Part shown: positions 18,158 through 25,625 of the stretch, piece by piece
How positions within the stretch are numbered: position 1 is the first letter of the stretch
Layout: every line of letters begins with the position of its first letter
DNA from: an uncultured Bacteroidales bacterium
GTDB lineage: Bacteria; Bacteroidota; Bacteroidia; Bacteroidales; UBA932
Direction: 5' to 3'
Assembly: GCA_947302175.1 (NCBI GenBank)
Contig: CAMYVB010000004.1
Location: forward strand, 38,692 to 102,691
DNA: 64,000 nucleotides
Position numbers and translations under genes: made by a program
The notes under the pieces: model-generated
Database searches by the model: none
The model's input: only the letters and a program-made list of their open reading frames with translations
Told to the model about the DNA's origin: nothing

Positions 18158-20479
18158 TTAACGAGCGGGAGCGAGCCTGCGTCCGAAAAGATAAAACTTC
18201 ATATCGCCGAACCATAGCGTAACTTCGCCGTCCAGCGAGGTACAACTCGTGTAGAAGGAATTACCCGTGTCGCGGGGAGAAAAGAGCTCCCCTTCTGAGG
18301 AAAACCATACAGGCTGATGGGCGCCGGGGACGAAATGTCCCTCATGGAGATAGAGCGGACCGCGGTTCTGGTAGGATGTTACTCCCTTGAAATCAAAACA
18401 GTCGTGGAAGAAAGCGGCGTAGCGACCGCTGCGCGCTTCAGGCCCGCCAAGGTCATAAATGGGGCAGGGCGACTGGGGATGAAGTATGGGGGTGCCGTCG
18501 TCTTTGTCCATTAGTATTTCCGGACGTGACCAGTGTTTCCCGTCGTCGCTGCTGACGGACCAGATAGGATGCCCGAGGGAAGTGCGCATAATGGCAAAGA
18601 GACGCCCGTCGGGAAGCCCGACTATACAACCCTCTTCCACCGATGGCGCGTCACGCGGGGTGTAATCGACATCATTTTTGACTTTCGTGGCGTCGAAAGC
18701 CTCTTCTTCGGTGTTGAAAAAAGAGATTCTGATGTCCCGAATCTCGGGATCGTCGTCAATGTTTTCGTACTGCCAGAATTCCACTTTGCTGTTTTGCCTG
18801 CCGTCAGGCATCAATCCGTAGCGCGAACAAGCGGCGATAAATTTTCCATCTTCGCCAAGGCGCAGGGGCCTCTGCCACATGCACCAGGTGGGTGGTATAT
18901 CAGGGTCGGCGGGATCGGCGGAGAATCTCACGGGGAAAGGTACAGTTTCGATCTCGCTCCAGGTCTCGCCGCAGTCATCTGAGTAGCGCCCCTGCATGAC
19001 TCCGCAAAGGTGTTTTTTCAGCACGATTTCCTGGTTCCAGAGGCAGTAGAGACGGCCGCTTTTGCTCAGCATGGGCTGCTGCCATGCCGCCACGGGGACG
19101 GGATGGGCGAGATTGGCGGAGCCTGCGATTATCTTGGGCTCTGTCCAGGTCTTTCCCTTGTCGGAGCTTTTACAGAAGACGACGTGCTCGTCGTTTGCCG
19201 CTTCGAAAGAGCCCTGGGTCCAGAAGGCGTAGAGAAGCCCACGAGAGGGATCTTCCAGGACGTGGAAATGATCGTTGAATGTATCCCCTGTGGCCTCGAG
19301 ATTGCGCTCTGACTCGTTTCTGGGCTGCTTCGGGACATAAACCGTGTAGTCGTGAGGGACCACGTCAATCTGGGTCGAAGAGTCGGTGTAGTGCCAGTAA
19401 AAATGACCGGGCCAGCGCTCGCGGTAATTGCCCGTATCGGTGAAGTGCTTTTCAATGGCCTCGTCGGCCGTGGCATAGCGATGACAGACTTCGGGGGATT
19501 TAGTGAAAATGGTCCACTGGCCTTGCTGCGCTGCGTCCTGATTGGGATATCCCACCCATATCACCGTTCCTCTGTCGGGCGGGAAGGCGGGATTCATGGT
19601 AAAGACGGTGGAGAGCACCGTGTTTCGCCGCCTGATTGGCGGATCGGTCAGGAGTTGGGAGAGAGTCTTGCGATGGTATTTTTTGTCCGCTTTCCTCGAA
19701 AAGGGAGTATCGTCGCCGAGAATGGCATCGCCGAAAAAAAGTTTCTGCGCATACTCGTTACGGATGAGGTTGTTTTCCCTCACCAGGGACGCCGGGTCAC
19801 CATAGGCTTTCCTGAAATTGAACTCACCGTCCCAGGCGGGGACATACCAACCCATCTTCTCGGCATAGCTTATCAGGTCCTTGCTTCCAAGGAAGTTGAC
19901 TGTGTCGGAAAGATCCACTTCGCCTATGACGTAGTAATTGGGGATGGTCATTATTTCGTCGTCCGGGACTCTCTGCGCTACCCAGTGACGGCCTTTTACG
20001 ACGGAGCACACCCAGCCTTCGAACCTATCGGCGACTATGTAGGACCTGCCGTCACCTGCGTAGCCGTATTTCTCCACCATTTCGCCGATTATCTTTACGC
20101 CTTCCCTTGCGCTGCGTGCCTTGTGACCAACAGCGGTGCGCACTTCGTAAAGCACAGACCCTTCGGCATATTTCTCCCGCGACGGGCAATGATTGGAAGT
20201 GACGACTACGCCGCACTCGTTGACAAAGATATCGCCCGTTGCACTCCCGGGGAACTCAAACCAAAGGCTTGCAAGACGCCCCGGTGCGGCGGGAAGATTG
20301 TAGATGTTGAGCATCTGCTCGCCGCCCTGGTCCTCGTTGTGGGCGAGATAGACATAACCGTCGGTCGATGCTTCCCGCCCGACAATAACGGAAAAACATC
20401 CGTCAAAATCCTGCGCGGGGACGCCCCACGTCATCAAGAGGCCAAGCATAATACTTGGCAGTATCATCTTCAGCTTCAT
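18158..20479 (-). CDS. Fusion of C69-family (Ntn-hydrolase) dipeptidase-like domain with BNR/Asp-box sialidase-like propeller
   Basis: N-terminal GCFSVIVGREASTDGYVYLAHNEDQ (C69 signature); C-terminal Asp-boxes SSDKGKTWTEP, SDDCGETWSEI, SSDDGKHWSRP. Confidence 0.8.
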   Translation of the reverse strand: MKLKMILPSIMLGLLMTWGVPAQDFDGCFSVIVGREASTDGYVYLAHNEDQGGEQMLNIYNLPAAPGRLASLWFEFPGSATGDIFVNECGVVVTSNHCPSREKYAEGSVLYEVRTAVGHKARSAREGVKIIGEMVEKYGYAGDGRSYIVADRFEGWVCSVVKGRHWVAQRVPDDEIMTIPNYYVIGEVDLSDTVNFLGSKDLISYAEKMGWYVPAWDGEFNFRKAYGDPASLVRENNLIRNEYAQKLFFGDAILGDDTPFSRKADKKYHRKTLSQLLTDPPIRRRNTVLSTVFTMNPAFPPDRGTVIWVGYPNQDAAQQGQWTIFTKSPEVCHRYATADEAIEKHFTDTGNYRERWPGHFYWHYTDSSTQIDVVPHDYTVYVPKQPRNESERNLEATGDTFNDHFHVLEDPSRGLLYAFWTQGSFEAANDEHVVFCKSSDKGKTWTEPKIIAGSANLAHPVPVAAWQQPMLSKSGRLYCLWNQEIVLKKHLCGVMQGRYSDDCGETWSEIETVPFPVRFSADPADPDIPPTWCMWQRPLRLGEDGKFIAACSRYGLMPDGRQNSKVEFWQYENIDDDPEIRDIRISFFNTEEEAFDATKVKNDVDYTPRDAPSVEEGCIVGLPDGRLFAIMRTSLGHPIWSVSSDDGKHWSRPEILMDKDDGTPILHPQSPCPIYDLGGPEARSGRYAAFFHDCFDFKGVTSYQNRGPLYLHEGHFVPGAHQPVWFSSEGELFSPRDTGNSFYTSCTSLDGEVTLWFGDMKFYLFGRRLAPAR

Positions 20480-20521
20480 TTTGCGTATATTCTCCGGCTG
20501 CTGAAGCAGGCCCGGTTATGC

Positions 20522-22045
20522 TTACTCAGGAAGCTCGGCGGCCATATTCCAAGTCCATCCGCGCTCGGAGTAAATGTCCTGCATGCGGGAAAGCCTCGGA
20601 AGGAAAGCCTCGAAATCGCGCCTCTCGGGGTCTGACCATTGAAGCTCGGATACCGCGCTCATGCGGGGCAGCATTCGCCAAAGCAGGCTGTCACGCTCCG
20701 ATACCCTTTCCGTCCAAAGGCATGCTTCGACGCCGAGAACTCTCTCCTGCTCCTCGGCACTCAAGGTCTCAGGATGGACATTGAGGTCGAACACACGGCG
20801 AAGATAAGCTTCTCCCTTAAGGATGTTACCCTCCCATGCGCTGAGATACAAGTGGCCGCAAGGGCAGATAACAGCGTCGTAGCCTTCTTTAACCGCGATT
20901 TCGCTTGAAACGGGACGCATCCATCCCGCTATGACGGTATTCTTCGAAGGAGCGCCAACGACATCGTTGCTCCAATCCACCAAAGGATCGTTCCAGGCAA
21001 TGCACCTGCGCCCATGGGCCTCGATAAAAGCGCTCACCTGGTCCATGAACCATGATTGCAGAAGCTCCTCACGCGTCTTGTGACCGTCAGCCTTGAGCCC
21101 GAGGGCACGTTTTTTCGCCTGGCAGTCAGGACACTTTTCCCAGCGTACCTTGGGGCACTCGTCACCGCCGATGTGGATATACTTGGAAGGGAAAAGATCC
21201 ATCACTTCCTCGAGGACGTCCTTTACAAACTGCAGCGTGCCTTCCTTGCCTGCGCAAAGCACATCATCCAGCACGCCCCACTGGCATGCCACCTCGTAGG
21301 GCCCGCCAGTGCAGCCAAGCTCGGGGTAAGACGCAAGAGCAGCCAACATGTGGCCGGGAAGGTCAATCTCGGGTATGACTTCAATCCCCTTGCTTGCGGC
21401 ATAGGCGACTATCTCGCGCACGTCGTCCTTAGTGTAGAAGCCGCCTCTTTGGACTTCGTCGTGGCCTTCTTTCCCGGGGACGGGGTCGCCGGCCCTGATC
21501 GAGCCGACTTCAGTAAGGCGGGGATATTTCGATATTTCAATGCGCCAGCCCTGGTCTTCAGTAAGGTGCCAGTGAAAATAATTGAGCTGGTGGAGAGCCA
21601 TGATGTCAATCACTTCCTTCACGGTCTCAACGGGAAAGAAATGCCTTGCGCAGTCCAGCATGAACGCCCGGTAAGCAAACTCGGGATAGTCGAAAACCCT
21701 TGCATAAGGCAGGGTCGCGACTTCACCCTTTTCAAGCCTTGGAGGCAGAGCCTTTTCGAGGGTCTGCCTGGCCCTTAAAAGCCCTGTTTGAGAAGCGGCG
21801 GAAAGGACAACTCCCCTTTTCCCTACTTCTATTGAGTAGCACTCTTCCTTTTGGAACGGCTCCAGACCCTTGCCAAGCGTAGTATCCAGCTTCTCCGAGA
21901 CCTTACCGGGCCGGAAGACCAGGCTCCCTTCAGAAAGCTCTACGCTCCTCGGCTCGGGGCACAGCTCATAGCTCCCGCTGACAAGCACTTTCTGGGTGCA
22001 AGAGACCGAAATAAGGGCGCATGCACAAACGATCAGCTTTTTCAT
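20522..22045 (-). CDS. GH20 beta-N-acetylhexosaminidase, lipoprotein
   Basis: Lipobox ISVSC; HWHLTEDQGWRIEI and IHIGGDECPK motifs; start placed at MKKLIVCAC. Confidence 0.92.
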   Translation of the reverse strand: MKKLIVCACALISVSCTQKVLVSGSYELCPEPRSVELSEGSLVFRPGKVSEKLDTTLGKGLEPFQKEECYSIEVGKRGVVLSAASQTGLLRARQTLEKALPPRLEKGEVATLPYARVFDYPEFAYRAFMLDCARHFFPVETVKEVIDIMALHQLNYFHWHLTEDQGWRIEISKYPRLTEVGSIRAGDPVPGKEGHDEVQRGGFYTKDDVREIVAYAASKGIEVIPEIDLPGHMLAALASYPELGCTGGPYEVACQWGVLDDVLCAGKEGTLQFVKDVLEEVMDLFPSKYIHIGGDECPKVRWEKCPDCQAKKRALGLKADGHKTREELLQSWFMDQVSAFIEAHGRRCIAWNDPLVDWSNDVVGAPSKNTVIAGWMRPVSSEIAVKEGYDAVICPCGHLYLSAWEGNILKGEAYLRRVFDLNVHPETLSAEEQERVLGVEACLWTERVSERDSLLWRMLPRMSAVSELQWSDPERRDFEAFLPRLSRMQDIYSERGWTWNMAAELPE

Positions 22046-22058
22046 ATCCCCGGGAGAA

Positions 22059-22946
22059 TTATTTCTTTCTGCCAATTTTGTGGCGGTCAACCACCTTGAC
22101 ATCTTCCACGAGCGACTTCAGCGGCGTCTTAATCTTCGAAGGGTCGCCGAGAATCCCCCTGAGAGCCTTAAGGGCAGAAACAAAATAGAAACCGTCGCAA
22201 AAACGCTCGTCCGTAACGATCTGGAGAGGAAGGCGCTTTCCAACGACGATCTCACCACCTTCTACCACCGGGACCAGTGATTCCTTACCCATGGCAAAGA
22301 AAAGACCCGTGGTGCCGAAATCATACAGGTGATGATATATCGAGGGGCCCTTGATGGACTTGAGATTCGTTATGAAAGCGCTTGTATGGAAAGGGCTGAG
22401 ATTGATGATGGCTCCGGGAAGCAGACCGTGCTTGTCAAGCAGCTTAATCAGGCCCACCAGCATGGCAATTACGATATTGGGGGTGTAGGTAATAATACGG
22501 GCCAGTTTGTCGGTGCCATTGTTGGCGTCCATGTTATTATTCTGCTTTATGGCCTCGTTTATCTTGTCCCTGATCTCGGGAAGACTTTCCTTGCCCGTGA
22601 AATCCAGCTTAATCGTAGTATCCGGCGCTTCCGAGCTGAGCCCTTTTTTCACCACGAATGAAATCTGGATGGAGTTTTTACGGTAGATGCGGCCGTTCAT
22701 GATGAAGCGGTTGAGCCTCGGGAAAAGCGCGATTATGCGGACCAGGGAGGCTATCACTATGTGCATGTAGTTGTATGACTCGCCGTTTCCCGCTTCCGAG
22801 CGTATGAAAGCATCTATCGGTTCGCAGGGGCAATCGTAATCGCTGAGGTTTTGGGAATCATGCCTGTGCTTCATGATGTGAGGCATAATTCTCTGTATGG
22901 GATCGATATCCTTTACCTTCGTCCCATCGGGTCTGAATCCGAACAT
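22059..22946 (-). CDS. Stand-alone E2/CAT-superfamily acyltransferase-like protein without a lipoyl domain
   Basis: C-terminal VTDERFCDGFYFVSALKALRGIL aligns by eye with the DHRxxDG catalytic motif of 2-oxoacid dehydrogenase E2 domains. Confidence 0.6.
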   Translation of the reverse strand: MFGFRPDGTKVKDIDPIQRIMPHIMKHRHDSQNLSDYDCPCEPIDAFIRSEAGNGESYNYMHIVIASLVRIIALFPRLNRFIMNGRIYRKNSIQISFVVKKGLSSEAPDTTIKLDFTGKESLPEIRDKINEAIKQNNNMDANNGTDKLARIITYTPNIVIAMLVGLIKLLDKHGLLPGAIINLSPFHTSAFITNLKSIKGPSIYHHLYDFGTTGLFFAMGKESLVPVVEGGEIVVGKRLPLQIVTDERFCDGFYFVSALKALRGILGDPSKIKTPLKSLVEDVKVVDRHKIGRKK

Positions 22947-22974
22947 AGGTCCTAATTATTTGGTTAGTACATCC

Positions 22975-22982
22975 CAAATATA
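22975..22982 (-). promoter_or_regulatory. Candidate Bacteroidetes -7 element (TATATTTG) for the acyltransferase gene
   Basis: caaatata on +, i.e. TATATTTG on -, 29 nt upstream of the ATG; matches TAnnTTTG; -33 element unclear. Confidence 0.45.
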
Positions 22983-23082
22983 CAAAAAACAAATAATTAT
23001 CCACTTGTCAGATAATTTACTGTTAATCCAAACCGCACCACATATACCCGCCTTTCATTGGAATTGATAATAACCTGCCAAA

Positions 23083-23138
23083 TCAGGCGCGCAGAGGGTG
23101 TCACAGACAGTTGTGAGAGACATGGATGGCGCGCCTGA
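23083..23138. repeat. Inverted repeat TCAGGCGCGC...GCGCGCCTGA with nested TCACA-GACAGT-TGTGA
   Basis: Arms 23083-23092 and 23129-23138 are exact reverse complements; inner arms 23101-23105 and 23112-23116. Confidence 0.8.
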
Positions 23139-23176
23139 GGGCCTAAATGAGGGCTCAGGCGCGTTGGGGATGCCAT

Positions 23177-23704
23177 GGAAGTGCGTGGGTGGCAGGGGCA
23201 GCGCGCCTGGTTTGGCAGAATCCCGGATTCTCCGGTCTGGGGCCGATGAATGACGGAATGGTTGAAGGGACCGGGAGGGCGCGGATGGCGCTCATGCGGG
23301 GAAAAGCGGGCGCACCCGGTCGCTTGACGGCTGACATCCTCCCTTTTATGGGCCTGCCGGCCCATAACGGTCGTCAAACAGACGCCGTCATGCCTTCGGC
23401 ACCGCTCCCTACACAACCCCACACGCATCCCCTTTTCCCCGGAAGTGCGTGGGTGGCAGGGGCAGCGCGCCTGGTTTGGCAGAATCCCGGATTCTCCGGT
23501 CTGGGGCCGATGAATGACGGAATGGTTGAAGGGACCGGGAGGGCGCGGATGGCGCTCATGCGGGGAAAAGCGGGCGCACCCGGTCGCTTGACGGCTGACA
23601 TCCTCCCTTTTATGGGCCTGCCGGCCCATAACGGTCGTCAAACAGACGCCGTCATGCCTTCGGCACCGCTCCCTACACAACCCCACGCACATCCCCTTTT
23701 TCCC
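23177..23704. repeat. Tandem direct duplication, 264-bp unit x2 (23177-23440, 23441-23704)
   Basis: Copies read as identical except near the 3' end (cacacgcat vs cacgcacat, ttttcccc vs tttttccc). Confidence 0.97.
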
Positions 23705-23779
23705 TAAATCGCTTACCCGCGCCCTCCCCGCTCTTCAATATCCACCACGTCGAAATTGTTAGGCTATTATACTTACAAA

Positions 23780-23868
23780 CAAAAAAAACCACCCCTTAAT
23801 CGGGGTGGTTAATTGAGGAAGGTTTGAGGCGGGAGAATGGGGCGAACCCATTTACTATCTCCCCTTCC
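23780..23868 (-). ncRNA. Candidate small non-coding RNA with its own promoter and intrinsic terminator
   Basis: On -: TTG-N19-TACCTTTG promoter (23902-23873), GGGAG/AATGGG-UUCG(C)-CCCATT/CTCCC hairpin, then terminator AACCACCCC-gattaa-GGGGTGGTTTTTTTT; no ORF. Confidence 0.6.
23781..23810 (-). terminator. Intrinsic terminator, 9-bp stem plus U-tract
   Basis: aaccacccc (23787-23795) / ggggtggtt (23802-23810), run of A at 23781-23788 on + gives a U-tract on -. Confidence 0.85.
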
Positions 23869-24025
23869 GATGCAAAGGTATATAGATTTAGTCAAAAGAC
23901 AATAAAATCAAGCGCATATTAATCCTGGACGCGAATATCAGCGCTTCCGCTTGAGTAAGGCATCGTTATGTTCTATAAGCTGTTGACGAGCCTTTTTAGG
24001 AGCAGTCGATATCCTGTGTTTAGAA

Positions 24026-24050
24026 GATGAGAGACGGAACGGTTGAAGGG
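24026..24050. repeat. Short degenerate third copy of part of the 264-bp repeat
   Basis: gatgagagacggaacggttgaaggg vs gatgaatgacggaatggttgaaggg at 23245-23269, 22/25 identical. Confidence 0.6.
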
Positions 24051-24102
24051 CATGAGCGCCACCCACGTCCTACCCGCCCTTCATTGGAAGTCAAACAAGC
24101 AT

Positions 24103-24156
24103 AGAGCGGCAGATTTGGTGACCAGCCTTTAAAAGGCGGAACCAATCTGCCGCTCT
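24103..24156 (-). terminator. Long hairpin downstream of uxaB, probable operon-end structure
   Basis: AGAGCGGCAGATTTGGT / ACCAATCTGCCGCTCT with one bulge and an inner GCCTT-AGGC stem; 26 nt beyond the uxaB stop; no clear U-tract. Confidence 0.6.
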
Positions 24157-24181
24157 TAGCGGATACTATTTGTCGAACGTC

Positions 24182-25621
24182 TTAGATGACTGTCTTGACG
24201 GCAGCGCGCATGCCTTCGGACTGGATGAGGGCAAGGTCGGCGGCGAGGAGGTCGGTTAGGCCGGGAATTGCATTGAGGTCTTCACCCCAGATGAATTCGT
24301 CGGCAAGGACGCCCTCGGCGACTTTGCGGGTGTCGCCCGTGGCCCAGAGGTCAGTGAGGAGCTGCATGATCTTGGGATCGTCGTTAGGGACAATCTCGTC
24401 CTCTCCCCTCTTACCGCCCTTGTAGTAGGTGCATATGGCGGCAAGACCGAGAACCAGGCCCTTGGGGAGCTCGCCCTTGCGCTCGAGATAGGTCTTGAGG
24501 CCGGGGAGGTCGCGGGTCTTGAACTTGGGGAAGGAATTGAGCATGATGCTCGTCACGAAATGCTTGACGAAAGGATTGCGGAAGCGCTCCATCACGTCGT
24601 CGGCAAACTTCACAAGCTCTTCCTTGGGAAGGTTGAGCGTGGGAAGAAGCTCCTCGTGCATGACTTTCTTAACGAACTGACCGACCTCGGGATCCTCGCA
24701 GCACTCCTTGACGGTGTTCAGGCCGCTGAGATAGCCGACGGGGGAAAGGACAGTGTGGGGGCCGTTGAGAAGGGTCACCTTACGCTCGTGGTAGGGAGCT
24801 TCGGAAGGGACGAAAAGCACGTGGAGACCAGCCTTGTCGGCGGGGAACTCGGCGGCGATTTCCTTCGGAGCCTCAATTACCCAGAGGTGGAAGATTTCGG
24901 CCTTGTCGAGAAGATGGTCGTCGTAGCCAACCCTTTCACAGAGCTGGGCTGCGGTGTCGCGGGGATAGCCGGGAACGATGCGGTCCACCAGGGTGGAGTA
25001 GACGCCGCAAGCGGTCTCGAACCAGTCGCTGAACTCTTCACCGAGCTGCCAAAGGTCTATATACTGGCGTATGCATTCCTTGAGGTGCTTGCCGTTTTCG
25101 AAAATCAGCTCGCAGGGGAAAATGATGAAGCCCTTGCTCTTGTCGCCGCCGAAATGTTTGAAGCGGTGATAAAGGAGCTGGGTGAGTTTGCCGGGATATG
25201 AGCTTGCGGGCTCATCCTCAAACTTGCATGAAGGGTCGAAGGCTATGCCGGCCTCGGTCGTATTGGAGATGACGAAACGCATCTCGGGCTGCTCGGCGAG
25301 GGCCATGTAGGCCTTGAAATCTTCGTAGGGGTTGATGCCGCGGCTGATAACGTCGATAAGATCGACGCTGTCCACGCTCTGGCCTTCCTGAAGGCCCTGG
25401 AGGTTGAGGTGATAGAGGCCGTCCTGCTCGTTGAGCCACTCGACCATACCTTTTTCGATGGGCTGGACGACCACAACGGAGCCGTTGAAATCGGTCTTCT
25501 GGTTGGTTTTCCAGATTATCCATTCTATGAACGCGCGAAGGAAGTTGCCTTCGCCGAATTGTATCACTTTTTCAGTGTATTTCTTCGCCTGGGGCGCAGA
25601 AGTTCTGTTGAGTCTTTCCAT
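24182..25621 (-). CDS. uxaB: Tagaturonate reductase (altronate oxidoreductase)
   Basis: Mannitol dehydrogenase-like, VIQFGEGNFLRAFIEWIIWKTN and VTLLNGPHTVLSPVGYLSG; next to uxaA. Confidence 0.92.
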   Translation of the reverse strand: MERLNRTSAPQAKKYTEKVIQFGEGNFLRAFIEWIIWKTNQKTDFNGSVVVVQPIEKGMVEWLNEQDGLYHLNLQGLQEGQSVDSVDLIDVISRGINPYEDFKAYMALAEQPEMRFVISNTTEAGIAFDPSCKFEDEPASSYPGKLTQLLYHRFKHFGGDKSKGFIIFPCELIFENGKHLKECIRQYIDLWQLGEEFSDWFETACGVYSTLVDRIVPGYPRDTAAQLCERVGYDDHLLDKAEIFHLWVIEAPKEIAAEFPADKAGLHVLFVPSEAPYHERKVTLLNGPHTVLSPVGYLSGLNTVKECCEDPEVGQFVKKVMHEELLPTLNLPKEELVKFADDVMERFRNPFVKHFVTSIMLNSFPKFKTRDLPGLKTYLERKGELPKGLVLGLAAICTYYKGGKRGEDEIVPNDDPKIMQLLTDLWATGDTRKVAEGVLADEFIWGEDLNAIPGLTDLLAADLALIQSEGMRAAVKTVI

Positions 25622-25625
25622 TATT

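Noticed and set aside
23177-23704. CRISPR array interpretation of the tandem repeat
   Set aside because: Only two adjacent 264-bp units, no spacers and no cas genes nearby.
22997-23707. 231-aa minus-strand and 186-aa plus-strand ORFs in the repeat island
   Set aside because: They stay open on both strands only because the 264-bp repeat length is a multiple of three and GC-rich. The proteins have no domain character and duplicate exactly with the DNA repeat.
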